DNA of 64,000 nt from Myxococcales bacterium (lineage in GTDB: Bacteria; Myxococcota_A; Polyangia; Polyangiales; Ga0077539). Positions 8,094 through 17,265 of the stretch are shown one piece after another. Position 1 is the first letter of the stretch. Every line of letters begins with the position of its first letter. The position numbers and the translations under genes are program-made. Location of the stretch: the NCBI GenBank assembly GCA_016793325.1, contig JAEUKI010000082.1, forward strand, positions 1 to 64,000. The letters run 5' to 3'. A model generated the notes under the pieces. It had not been told where the DNA came from. It made no database searches and saw only the letters and a list, made by a program, of their open reading frames with translations.

Positions 8094-9878
8094 GTGAAGA
8101 TCCTCCCAACGATTCCGTCGGCGCTCGAAGCCGCTGCGCGAGAGTACCCAACGAAGGGCCACACGTACGTCCTCGATGATGGACGCGAGGTCCACTGGAG
8201 CTATCCGAAGCTCTACGAGCGCGCGAGAGAGATCGGGCACGCGCTGCAAGAGCGCGGGCTGAAGAAGGGCGACCACGTCGCGTTGATCCTGCCGACGCCC
8301 GAGGAGTTCATCCCGACGTTCTTGGGCGTGTCGCAGGCGGGCGCGGTGCCGGTGCCGCTCTACCCGCCCATGGGCTTGGGGCAGCTCGCGGGCTACCTCG
8401 ATCACTGCAAGCACATCATCACCAACTCGCGCTCGAAGTTCGTGATCACGACGGGGCAGATCAAAGCCGTGATCGGGACGGTGCGCGAGGGCGCGCCGGA
8501 CCTCCGCGCGATGCTGACGTTCAGCGACCTCGAGGGCGACGCGAAGCTCTTCAAGCAGCCGGACGTCACCCTCGATGACACGAGCTTCATTCAGTTTACG
8601 AGCGGCTCGACGAGCAAGCCGAAGGGCGTCGTGCTCACGCACGGAAACCTCTCGCACAACGCGTACGCGATCATGCGCGAGGGGCTTCGAAAGAACGACG
8701 AAGACGTGGGCGTCTCGTGGCTCCCGCTCTTTCACGACATGGGGCTGATCGGCTTCGTGATCGCGCCGATCATGCACGTCGTGCCGTGCGTGTTTCTGTC
8801 GCCGATGCAGTTCTTGCGACGCCCGTCGACGTGGATCAACGCGCTCAGCAAGCACAAAGGCACGATCACGTACGCGCCGAACTTCGCGTACGCGCTCGCG
8901 GTCAAGCGCGTCAAAGAGGACGAGATCGCGGGCGTCGACCTTTCGCGCGTGCGCGTCGCGGGCTGCGGCGCCGAGCCCATTCAGGCCGAGAACCTCCGCA
9001 TGTTCGCGAAGCACTACGCGAAGCACGGCTTCAAAGAGTCGGCGTTCGTGCCGAGCTACGGGATGGCCGAGTCGTCGCTGGCGATTGCGTTTTCTCAGGG
9101 AATTCCCACGGACAAAGTGAAACCCGACCCGTTGTGGAACGAGGGCCGCGCCGAGCCCGTCGACCCGTCCAAGCCCGACGAGAACGCGCTCGAAATCGTG
9201 GGCTGCGGGCGCAAGTTTCCCGACCACGACCTGCGCGTCGTGCACCCCGAGACGCGCGAGGTCCTCGGCGATCGTCAGGTCGGCGAGTTCGAAATCCGCG
9301 GCCCCAGCGTGACCGCGGGCTACTTCGACAACGTCGAGAAGACCAAAGAGGTCCTGTCGGAGGACGGCTGGTTGAAGACCGGCGACCTCGGCTATCTCGT
9401 GGACGGGGTCGTGTTCATCTGCGGGCGGCAGAAGGACATCATCATCATCAACGGACGCAACTATTACCCGTCGGACATCGAGTGGGTCGCGTCCAAGGTC
9501 GAGGGCGTGCGCACGGGCAACGTCGTCGTGTTTCCGACGAACAAGCCGGGGCTCGACCGCGAGGCCATTGTTGTCGTCGCCGAGGCCAAGGACATGGCGG
9601 GGGCCGAAGAGCTCGCCAAGAGCGTTCGAAGTGAAGTGCAGCGCGCGACGAGCTTGGTGGTCGACGACGTCGTGATCGCCGAGGCGGGGACCATTCCGAA
9701 GACTTCGTCGGGCAAAGTGCAGCGCTCGAAGGCGCGCGCCCTCTACGAATCGGGCGAGCTCAAGAAGAAGACCCCCGAAGGAAACCTCGGGATCGCCAAG
9801 CGGGTGCTCGAGTCGCAGCTCGCCCACCTCAAGCTCAGCATCTTCGGGTCCAAGGGCTCGTCGGGCTCGTCGAAGTAG
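8094..9878 (+). CDS. fatty acyl-AMP ligase / acyl-CoA synthetase family protein
   Basis: A 594-residue adenylate-forming enzyme with a GTG start. The ATP-binding P-loop FTSGSTSKPKG is at 168-178 and the motif LPLFHDMGLIG at 210-220 is characteristic of FAAL-type ligases. GRQKDIIIINGRNYYP follows near 443-458, and the catalytic lysine motif (PKTSSGKVQR) is near 540. It activates a fatty or other acid as acyl-AMP. Whether it passes the acyl group to CoA or to a carrier protein cannot be settled here, but the HDMGLIG motif favours FAAL. No carrier protein or polyketide synthase is adjacent. The C-terminal 20 residues are Ser/Gly-rich. Confidence 0.85.
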   Translation: MKILPTIPSALEAAAREYPTKGHTYVLDDGREVHWSYPKLYERAREIGHALQERGLKKGDHVALILPTPEEFIPTFLGVSQAGAVPVPLYPPMGLGQLAGYLDHCKHIITNSRSKFVITTGQIKAVIGTVREGAPDLRAMLTFSDLEGDAKLFKQPDVTLDDTSFIQFTSGSTSKPKGVVLTHGNLSHNAYAIMREGLRKNDEDVGVSWLPLFHDMGLIGFVIAPIMHVVPCVFLSPMQFLRRPSTWINALSKHKGTITYAPNFAYALAVKRVKEDEIAGVDLSRVRVAGCGAEPIQAENLRMFAKHYAKHGFKESAFVPSYGMAESSLAIAFSQGIPTDKVKPDPLWNEGRAEPVDPSKPDENALEIVGCGRKFPDHDLRVVHPETREVLGDRQVGEFEIRGPSVTAGYFDNVEKTKEVLSEDGWLKTGDLGYLVDGVVFICGRQKDIIIINGRNYYPSDIEWVASKVEGVRTGNVVVFPTNKPGLDREAIVVVAEAKDMAGAEELAKSVRSEVQRATSLVVDDVVIAEAGTIPKTSSGKVQRSKARALYESGELKKKTPEGNLGIAKRVLESQLAHLKLSIFGSKGSSGSSK

Positions 9879-9928
9879 CGGTTGACACGCTCTTGGTGTG
9901 CGTGAGAAGCGCCACCGGGAGCCACAAA

Positions 9929-12532
9929 ATGCTGCTGAGAACCGTAGGACTGCTGGGACTCGTCGCGATCTCGTCCGTGTCGACCTGCTTCGGAAGCGGC
10001 TCGAACCGGCCCACGACGCGGAGCACGCTCAACTCGCCCGTTCGAAACTTTACGGACTCCGACAGCATCACCGGGGTCGCGAGCACCACGGCGGACGTGT
10101 TCGTCGCGACCCTCCGCGGCGTCGTGAAGTACCCCGCGGCGGGCGGAACGGCCGTGCGCTACCTCGAGCGCGACGGGCTTCCGAGCCTGCAGGTCTTCGC
10201 GATTTCAGCAGAGCCCGACGGCCCTGTGTGGGCGGCGACCGCGCGCGGCGTGGTTCGCTTCGACGGGACGCGTTGGGCTGTCGCGGGCGACGCCAACGCG
10301 CAGCCCGACGTCGGTCGACCCACTGCGATCCTCGCGCTCTCGGGCGGCGGCGCGATCCTCGGCGGAGCGCAGGGCCTCGCGCGTTGGGACGGCACCGCGT
10401 GGGTCGCGTTGACCAATCGCTACCAAGTGATGTCGCTCTCGCTCGATCAGGGGCGGCCGATGGTCACCACCGCGCAGCACGGCGTCCTCGCGTTTCGCGG
10501 TGAGTTCGCCGAGCTCGACGAGTTCGGATCGACCACGGGCATCCCCGAGACGCTCGTGCGCGCGATCGTCGGCGTCGGCGCTGGCAAGTTCTTCGCGCTC
10601 GCCCAGGGAAACAACGGCGCGAAGCTCCTCTACCACGACGGCTCGCGGTGGTTCTCGTACACCTCGGCCACCGCGCGCTCGCCGTGGATCGGGCTCGTTC
10701 CGGGGCGCAACAACACAGCCACGTTGATCACGCGCGACGGCGCGTTCGACATTCGACCGAGCGAAGGCGACGAGCTCGCGGTGATCGCGAGCGACATTTC
10801 GCAGCCGACGCCCGGGCGCCGCGTGACGCTCGACACGCGCCGCATCGAGCCCCCTCCGCCGCCCCCTCCGCCGGTGCAAGTCACTCCGCCGCCTACGGGT
10901 CGCGGCCGTCCTCGTGGGCGTCCTGCGCCGGCCACGACGCCGCGCCGCAAGCAGACGGTCGACGCGCTCTCCAACGCGAGGAGGCTCGTCGTCCACGAGG
11001 CTCCCGTCGCGGCGTTCGGCGTTCGCGCTGGAGAGACACCGAGCGAAGGCGTTCTCGCGCAGAGCGCCCCGCGCGATGCTGGGGCTTCGAGCCCGAGCGC
11101 GTCGATGGACGCGAGCGCGCCTCGGCCCGCGACGACGGACTCGGGCGTTCGCGCTGCAGACTCGGGCGTTCGTGATTCGGGCGTTCGCGACTCGGGTGTG
11201 CGCGCGATGGACGCTGCGGCCTCGAGCGCGCCGCCGTCGTTGGCGACCGGCGCACCCGCGGCCAACACCGACGCAGGCGCGAGCACGAGCGCAGAAGCGG
11301 GCGCTGCGCGCGCGGTCGAGCCGCCGCCCCGTCCGCGAAATGTGCCTGATTTCTCTGGGCCCGCGGATGTTCCTCCGCCCGGGGCCTCGACGGACGCGCC
11401 GCGCTTCGGGCTCGTGGCCTCGAGCTGGACGTTGCCGGACGACTCGGTCGCGCCGTTCGTCACGCGCGACGGCGTGTTCATCTCGCGCGTGGGCTTGGGG
11501 GTCTCGCGCGTCACGGGCGGCGCTGCGACGGACTTTCGCGCGCACGACCTCGCGATGTCTCGCAGGCCGCTCTCGCTCGGGACCGACTCGCGCAACAACG
11601 TGTGGTTCGTCAGCGAAGACGGCGGCGCTGTGCGCTTCGACGGGCGGCGCTTCTACCGCGCGACGCTCGACCCCGAAGGGCAAGCGGTCCCGCTCGCGTT
11701 CTGGTCCCGCGGAAGCACCTGCGTCGCCGTCGGGCGCGTGGGGCCCAACACGTTGCGCACCTTCCGTTGGAGCGGCGATGGTTGGCGTCAGGTCACCGAG
11801 CGCGCGGTCGACACGCGCGGCCCGGGAACGGTGGACGCGAAGTTCTTCGTCGTCGACGACCGCAACCGCTACTGGATCGGCATCCGCGTCGTCGATCGCC
11901 CCAATAATCAAAGCCCGCTCGAGCTCGGCGTCACGATGATCGACGAGAGCGTCCCGGCGGCGATCCAGTTTCACGATCAGATCCCCCCGCAGGGCGCGGA
12001 GTTCGGCGCGGTTCCTGTGCCCAACGACCTCACCGCGGCGGACTTCGACACCGATGGAAACATCTGGTTCGCGGGCCTCACGGGCGCGACGAAGCTCACG
12101 CCCCCCGGCGCGGGCCAGACCGCATTTCGCGCACAAACATTCAACGAGGCGACGGGCCTCCGCGGCGACCTCGTCAGCGACATCACCCGCGCCGTTCAGA
12201 GCAAGATCTACGTCGCGACGAGCGAAGGCATCGGCTACTGGAGCGGCGAGCGCTTCGCGTTCGACATCGCGGGCTCGAGCCAACAAGCGAGGGTCACGGC
12301 GCTCACCACGGACAACAACGGAGCGCTCTGGGGCGCGGGCCAGCGCGGCGCGTGGTCGTGGGACGGACAGACGTTCCGCGCGTTCGGGCGCGGCAACGGG
12401 CTGCCCACCGAGCAGTTCGTCGACATCGGCGTCGACGGCGAAAATCGCGTGTGGTTCGTGACCGCCGAGGGCATCACGATCCTCAATCAGTCGTCGGGCT
12501 CCGCGGGCGGTTCGAACATCCGCAGCGAGTGA
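9929..12532 (+). CDS. exported beta-propeller protein with a Pro/Asp-rich middle
   Basis: An 867-residue protein with an N-terminal signal segment and a Cys near residue 21 in a weak lipobox context. Residues 50-280 and 500-860 carry repeated short blocks such as VWAATARGVVRFDG and NVWFVSEDGGAVRFDG, the pattern of two-component-regulator-type propeller repeats. Between them is a poly-Pro run, an Arg/Gly patch, and a linker with four DSGVR repeats. GGGAG upstream of 9929 supports this ATG over a GTG at 9893. It may sense or bind an extracellular ligand; no histidine kinase or output domain is attached. Confidence 0.75.
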   Translation: MLLRTVGLLGLVAISSVSTCFGSGSNRPTTRSTLNSPVRNFTDSDSITGVASTTADVFVATLRGVVKYPAAGGTAVRYLERDGLPSLQVFAISAEPDGPVWAATARGVVRFDGTRWAVAGDANAQPDVGRPTAILALSGGGAILGGAQGLARWDGTAWVALTNRYQVMSLSLDQGRPMVTTAQHGVLAFRGEFAELDEFGSTTGIPETLVRAIVGVGAGKFFALAQGNNGAKLLYHDGSRWFSYTSATARSPWIGLVPGRNNTATLITRDGAFDIRPSEGDELAVIASDISQPTPGRRVTLDTRRIEPPPPPPPPVQVTPPPTGRGRPRGRPAPATTPRRKQTVDALSNARRLVVHEAPVAAFGVRAGETPSEGVLAQSAPRDAGASSPSASMDASAPRPATTDSGVRAADSGVRDSGVRDSGVRAMDAAASSAPPSLATGAPAANTDAGASTSAEAGAARAVEPPPRPRNVPDFSGPADVPPPGASTDAPRFGLVASSWTLPDDSVAPFVTRDGVFISRVGLGVSRVTGGAATDFRAHDLAMSRRPLSLGTDSRNNVWFVSEDGGAVRFDGRRFYRATLDPEGQAVPLAFWSRGSTCVAVGRVGPNTLRTFRWSGDGWRQVTERAVDTRGPGTVDAKFFVVDDRNRYWIGIRVVDRPNNQSPLELGVTMIDESVPAAIQFHDQIPPQGAEFGAVPVPNDLTAADFDTDGNIWFAGLTGATKLTPPGAGQTAFRAQTFNEATGLRGDLVSDITRAVQSKIYVATSEGIGYWSGERFAFDIAGSSQQARVTALTTDNNGALWGAGQRGAWSWDGQTFRAFGRGNGLPTEQFVDIGVDGENRVWFVTAEGITILNQSSGSAGGSNIRSE

Positions 12533-12548
12533 TGCCTTCGAGGGCGCC

Positions 12549-13286
12549 ATGAAGCCGTCTGCGTTGAAGCAAAGCAAGCGCTCGAAGGCTTCGATCGCGC
12601 TCGAGGCCGAGCTCGAAGCGGTGCGCAAGGCGCTGCGTGACGACGACGGTGGCTACTCGATCGCGCGCAGCGCGCTCATGGATCGCTACCTCAAGGGGAT
12701 GGGCAAGGACGTCGAGCCCGCGCTCGTGCGCGACGCGATCGTCGAGGCTCCGCCCACGCTCTACCACCTCGCGAAGATGGTGAAGAAGTGCGGGGCGGCG
12801 TACGACGCGGCCATCATCGAGGGCGCCGAGGCCTACCGCCGCGCGCACGGCCTCGAGTGGGCGATGGAGCTGCAGCTCGTCGCGGCGCTCTCGAAGCACG
12901 CTGGGCTCTCGATCGCCGAGTCGATCAAGCGACTCCTGCGCGCCGAAGAAGCGGTCGATCGCTCGGTTCACAGCAACGCGCCCGATCGCGTGACGCCCGC
13001 GCTCATTGAAAACGTGTGCGCAGCGATGGCCCCGTGGTTCGATCCCTTGGTGATCGACGCGACGCTCGAGCTCGCGGCGGCCGTGCCTCCCTCTCGGGGC
13101 TCGGACGGCGATCGAACGTGGATCAACCCCCCGCAGTGCGACGAGGAGTGGGCGCTCTTGATTGCGTGTGCGCACCACGCGGACCCGCGGGCGCGCGCTC
13201 TCGTCGATCAGCGCGCGCCGCTCGCGAGCGAGCTCGAAGAGCCCGTGCGCGTCGCGTTCGTCGCCGCGATCGCTCGCAGCGGTTAG
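12549..13286 (+). CDS. hypothetical protein
   Basis: A 245-residue soluble protein, rich in Ala, Glu and Arg and predicted mostly helical, with a basic N-terminus. It has no signal peptide, membrane segment or motif I can assign. It begins 16 bases after the propeller gene and may be co-transcribed with it. Its stop codon overlaps that of the converging kinase gene by 3 bases. The residues after 140 (LTPALIENVCAAMAPWFDP-like segment) suggest a helical-repeat fold, but this is weak. Confidence 0.6.
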   Translation: MKPSALKQSKRSKASIALEAELEAVRKALRDDDGGYSIARSALMDRYLKGMGKDVEPALVRDAIVEAPPTLYHLAKMVKKCGAAYDAAIIEGAEAYRRAHGLEWAMELQLVAALSKHAGLSIAESIKRLLRAEEAVDRSVHSNAPDRVTPALIENVCAAMAPWFDPLVIDATLELAAAVPPSRGSDGDRTWINPPQCDEEWALLIACAHHADPRARALVDQRAPLASELEEPVRVAFVAAIARSG

Positions 13287-15751
13287 AACTCGGTGCCCTG
13301 CTCGGTGCCGCCGCCGGGGTCCGTGGTGGTGTGCCCGGTGGTGCCCGTCGAGCCCGTGTTGCCGGTGTGCCCGGTGTTGCCCGTGGAGCCTGTGTTTCCA
13401 GTGCTCCCCGTGTTGCCGGTGTGCCCCGTCGAGCCCGTGTGACCCGTGCTCCCCGTGTTGCCGGTGGAGCCCGTGTTCGTCGTGCCCGTGTTCCCTGTGT
13501 TCGATGGGTTTCGCGTGGGATCGAGGTTCGGGTCGCGGCCCGGCGTAAACGTCACGCCGCCGCCCGTGCTGCCCGTGTTGCCGGTGTTGCCCGTGTTCGT
13601 CGTGCCCGTGTTGCCCGTCGTGTTCGTCGGTTGGGTCGTGTTGCCGCCGTTGGTCGCGCCGTTCGTGGGAGGGCGACGCACGGGGCCCGTCTCGACGGGC
13701 CGTCGCGGCACGCCGGCGTCCGCGGTCGGCTGCGCGACGGGCTGTCGTTGCTCGCGGATCTCTCGCTCGAAGAGCGCGATCAAATCCGTGATCTCTTGAT
13801 TGTCCGGCGCCAGCGTCTTGGCCGCGCGCAACAACGGAAGTCCCTGCTCGGTGTGCCCGTTGTTGCGGAGCTCGACGGCGCGATTGCGAAGGCGCATCGA
13901 CGACGCTTGCCGAAGCTGGAGCGCGCGCGGATGCCCCGGCTGCAGTCGCAGGAGCGACGAGGTGAGCCCCTCGACGTCGTTGTGATCGCGGTCGTCCACG
14001 AGTCGATCCGCCGTGAACGCCGCGTCTGCCTCGCGCAAGAGGTTGGCGAGCGTCCGCGTGCGACGCTGCGACGGAAACATCCCCATGCCCCACATCGTCG
14101 CCGCGCCGATGCCCACCGTCACGAGGATCGTGACGATCACGATCGCGAGCATCCGCCGCGTCTGTCCCGGCTCGCGCTTTCGCGGCAGGCCCGAGATCCC
14201 GTAGTCGTCGTCTTGCTCGGAAGCGGCGCTCCGCGGCGTGCTCGTCGCGACGCCAGCCATCGACGGCTCGTAGCCGATCGCCGAGCCGTGCATCGAGGGC
14301 GAGACGCTCGGCATGCTCGCGACGGTGCGCGCGGGCTGCGGCTTTCCGTTCGGCGCGGGCGACTCTCCCGCGACCGGCGCGATGACGCTCATCTCGACGC
14401 GCGGAGCGATCTTCTTCGCAGGCGCCCCCAGCTGCGCCGCGCTCTCGACCGGCGCGATCGCTGCGGCCTCGGCGCGCGCAGAGGCGAGCGCTTCTTCTTG
14501 AATCGATGGGGCGGGCTGTTGTGCGAGCGCCGCGTTTCCGTCGGAGCCCGCGACGAACACCGCGGAGCCGCCGAGCATCGTCTTGACCGTCGCTGCCGGC
14601 GGCGGCGCCACGCTGCGCACGGGTTGCGTCGGGACGTACCCTTGCGCTGCGCGCGCGGCTTCGACGCTCGCGCTCACCGACGGAGGCGGCGACTGCGTGG
14701 CGCTCGCGCTCTCGATGCGCGCCGGAGCTTCGCTGGCCACGAGCGCGGCTCGAAGCGCCTTCGCGAACGCTGCAGCGTCGTCGTAGCGCCCCTCGGGGTT
14801 CTTCAAGAGCGCGCGCTGCACGACGTTTTCGATCGCCTCGGGCACCTTCCGTCCAGGCGGGAGCATCTTCGCCATCGGCGGAACGGTGTTGTGAATGTGC
14901 TTGAGCAAGAGCTGCATCGGCTCTGCGGCGTCGAAGGGCGTCTTGCCCGTGAGCGCCTGGTACGCGATCACGCCGAGCGAGTAGACGTCCGAGCGCTTGT
15001 CGACCGCGTCGCCTTGCGCGCCTTCGGGCGAGATGTACCGCGCCGTGCCGAAGATCAGCCCGGTGCCGGTCATCATCGTGTTGTTGTCGACGAGGCTCTT
15101 GGCGATGCCGAAGTCGAGGACCTTCGCGTACTCGGGGTCTTCGTCGCGCTCGACGAGGATCACGTTTTCGGGCTTCAAATCCCGGTGAACGACGCCCTTG
15201 CGGTGCACGTACCCGATCGCGTCGCCGATCTGCGCGACGATCTTCACGGCGCGCTCGACATCGAGCGGAGCGTCGGCCTCGAGCGTCTTGGCGAAGGTAG
15301 GGCCGTCGAGAAACTCGAGGATGAGGTAGAGGTTTCCGTCCGGGAGCTGACCGAACAGAATGAGCCGCACGAGGTGCGGGTGATCGAGCTGCGACGCGAT
15401 CTGCGCTTCGCGCTGGAAGCGCGCGGCGACGTCGCGGTTGGTCATCAGGTCTTTGTGGAGGATCTTGACCGCGACGCGTCGGTTGATCGCTTCGTCGATC
15501 GCCTCGTAGACCGTGCCCATCCCGCCGGTGCCGATCACGCGACGAACGAGGAAATGCCCGAGAATCTTGCTGCCAACGTACGGGTCGGCTGTGTCGGCCT
15601 CGACGACGAGCGTCGCCCCGTCGCGCGTGCAGAACTGCGCGGGAGCTTCGTACTTCGAGCCGCACCGGGGACAGAGACGCATCGGTTCTGGGTAGGGTAC
15701 GTCGGATTGTGCGCGATAAACGCCCGAAGTGCTCATCGGTCGTGCGGCCAT
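13283..15751 (-). CDS. transmembrane Ser/Thr protein kinase with zinc-ribbon N-terminus and Gly-X-Thr tail
   Basis: An 822-residue kinase. A zinc-ribbon-like CPRC (27-30) with Cys41 precedes the kinase domain: glycine loop GTGGMG 74-79, Lys96, HRDLKPEN 189-196, DFG 213-215, so all catalytic residues are present. An Ala/Pro/Ser-rich juxtamembrane region leads to a single membrane helix (MLAIVIVTILVTVGIG, about 540-560), then a helical TPR-like segment outside. The last 130 residues are Gly-Asn/Ser/His-Thr triplets encoded by an imperfect 9-base repeat. The ATG at 15751 is preferred over one 14 codons upstream. A membrane signalling kinase of the PknB type. Confidence 0.88.
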   Translation of the reverse strand: MAARPMSTSGVYRAQSDVPYPEPMRLCPRCGSKYEAPAQFCTRDGATLVVEADTADPYVGSKILGHFLVRRVIGTGGMGTVYEAIDEAINRRVAVKILHKDLMTNRDVAARFQREAQIASQLDHPHLVRLILFGQLPDGNLYLILEFLDGPTFAKTLEADAPLDVERAVKIVAQIGDAIGYVHRKGVVHRDLKPENVILVERDEDPEYAKVLDFGIAKSLVDNNTMMTGTGLIFGTARYISPEGAQGDAVDKRSDVYSLGVIAYQALTGKTPFDAAEPMQLLLKHIHNTVPPMAKMLPPGRKVPEAIENVVQRALLKNPEGRYDDAAAFAKALRAALVASEAPARIESASATQSPPPSVSASVEAARAAQGYVPTQPVRSVAPPPAATVKTMLGGSAVFVAGSDGNAALAQQPAPSIQEEALASARAEAAAIAPVESAAQLGAPAKKIAPRVEMSVIAPVAGESPAPNGKPQPARTVASMPSVSPSMHGSAIGYEPSMAGVATSTPRSAASEQDDDYGISGLPRKREPGQTRRMLAIVIVTILVTVGIGAATMWGMGMFPSQRRTRTLANLLREADAAFTADRLVDDRDHNDVEGLTSSLLRLQPGHPRALQLRQASSMRLRNRAVELRNNGHTEQGLPLLRAAKTLAPDNQEITDLIALFEREIREQRQPVAQPTADAGVPRRPVETGPVRRPPTNGATNGGNTTQPTNTTGNTGTTNTGNTGNTGSTGGGVTFTPGRDPNLDPTRNPSNTGNTGTTNTGSTGNTGSTGHTGSTGHTGNTGSTGNTGSTGNTGHTGNTGSTGTTGHTTTDPGGGTEQGTEF
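13305..13630. repeat. 9-base-type coding repeat for the Gly-X-Thr kinase tail
   Basis: Low-complexity DNA built of CCCGTGTTG / CCGGTGTGC-like 9-mers, interrupted by a non-repeat stretch near 13505-13565. It encodes the repetitive extracellular tail of the kinase. Such arrays can expand or contract in frame, so tail length is likely to vary between strains. Confidence 0.7.
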
Positions 15752-15861
15752 GGTCACTGCATAGGGGGTGAGGGGGTGTTCGGGCAGGCCCATCGCGGAT
15801 GTGAGACAGACGGATGGCGCGGGGATTGGTTCTCCGCAGAAGTCGGTACCCTCCGGGGTCG

Positions 15862-17259
15862 ATGCTGTTCGTGGGCCCCTTTCTTTTTTCGACGTCTCCT
15901 GACGAAAGCGCCCTGTGTCGGCGGTGCGGCGAGGCGGTCGCGACGGGGCGGACGTGCATCGCAGCGCCTCAGCTCGCGGTCTCTGGGCTGGGAAAATACA
16001 GGTCGAACCGACTCCACCCCGCCTGCGCGCTCGACGTCAGCGCCGAGGCGCTCGTCGCGCTCTTCGATGAAGATTCGCTGGTCTTCGACGGGCGCGAGGC
16101 GCTCGAAGCGGTCGCCCGGGAGCGCCTCGCTCGACGAGCTTCGGTAAACTGTCGATCGAAAAAGAAAAAAGACGACGACGTCGAGCCCGACCCGCCGGCG
16201 ATCGAGCTGGCGCGCGACCCGCGTGGCAGACCGAGGGTGAGGGTGCTCTTCGTCGGGTCGGGTTCGTGGTCGTTGCCGAGCGGCGAGGCCGATCCGTTCA
16301 GCCTCGAGGAGGTCCTTCGAGACGCCACCCTGGTCTCGTCCAAGCGCGAGTACGTCTTCGTCCGGCACTCGTCGGGAAACAGCCTCGCGATCGACCCCTC
16401 GCAGCCCTGGGCTGCGTGCGTGTACTGGCAGAAGGTCGACAACGGCGTCGCGTGGGCGCACGGCGGAAAGGTCGCCGACTGGTGCGCGCTCGGCCTCGCG
16501 GCGCCGATCCTCGTGGTGCTCGGCGCGGGCGCGGACGTCGACGACAAGCGCGACGCGATCGTGCAACAGCTGCGAAAGCTCGCGGCCAAGGGCGGCTTCG
16601 ACGCGGACGATTGCCCCGTGGTCGCGTCGCCGACGGTGGGCGCCGGGCTCGTCGAAGCGCTCGCGTTGGCGCTCGACGAGCGGGCCGATCAAGTGAGCGG
16701 CGAGCTCTCTTCGGATCGCGTCGCGCGCACGATCGATCAGCTCGAGGCCCTCGTGCGCGAGGGGCGCGAAGAGGCGGTCGTCGCGACGGCGAAGAAGTGC
16801 GTTCGCTTCTTCAATCGCGCGCGCGTCGCTGAGAAATCCCGCATCCTGGATGCGCTCTTCGCCGCGATCGCGAACAAGAACATCGCCCCGAGCGTGCTCG
16901 ACGTCGTGTTTGCGTCGCGCATCACGCTGACGACCGCGTGGCTCGTCGCGGTCGCGAAGCTGCAGCTCGAGGACGGGGCGCGGAGGCTCGCTCACTTCGA
17001 CGCGCTGTGCATCTACTGGAGGTCGCTCGCGAACCGCGGCGACGAGGCGCTGCCCGCGTTGCTCGTCGACGCGATCGAGCGCGAGAGAGCTGGCAGCGAG
17101 CGGGCGAAGATGGCCGCGAAGTGGCTTCCGTCGCTGGCGGCGGCGGAGTCTGTCGCGCGACTGAAGGCCCTTCGCGCCGCGTCGAGCAAGCAGCGGGCGA
17201 AGGTCGCGCTCGTCGACGCGATCCTCGCGGAGCACGCGAAGATCCGCCGCGCGAAGTGA
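15862..17259 (+). CDS. PARP-type zinc-finger protein with helical C-terminus
   Basis: A 465-residue protein. Cys19, Cys22, His52 and Cys55 give CxxC-x29-HxxC, the exact pattern of PARP-type zinc fingers, including CRRCGEAV like the CKKCSES of PARP1 and the following hydrophobic strands. Residues 85-100 contain a Lys/Asp run. The middle (100-280) is alpha/beta and matches the paralogue at 4315-5616; the last 180 residues are helical repeats. No catalytic ADP-ribosyltransferase domain is visible. In known proteins this finger binds DNA breaks; whether it does here is inference. The ATG at 15862 aligns with the paralogue; an upstream ATG at 15814 is possible. Confidence 0.75.
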   Translation: MLFVGPFLFSTSPDESALCRRCGEAVATGRTCIAAPQLAVSGLGKYRSNRLHPACALDVSAEALVALFDEDSLVFDGREALEAVARERLARRASVNCRSKKKKDDDVEPDPPAIELARDPRGRPRVRVLFVGSGSWSLPSGEADPFSLEEVLRDATLVSSKREYVFVRHSSGNSLAIDPSQPWAACVYWQKVDNGVAWAHGGKVADWCALGLAAPILVVLGAGADVDDKRDAIVQQLRKLAAKGGFDADDCPVVASPTVGAGLVEALALALDERADQVSGELSSDRVARTIDQLEALVREGREEAVVATAKKCVRFFNRARVAEKSRILDALFAAIANKNIAPSVLDVVFASRITLTTAWLVAVAKLQLEDGARRLAHFDALCIYWRSLANRGDEALPALLVDAIERERAGSERAKMAAKWLPSLAAAESVARLKALRAASSKQRAKVALVDAILAEHAKIRRAK

Positions 17260-17265
17260 GACGGT

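Noticed and set aside
9879..9905. TTGACA at 9882 as the promoter of the propeller gene
   Set aside because: No acceptable -10 hexamer lies 16-18 bases downstream.
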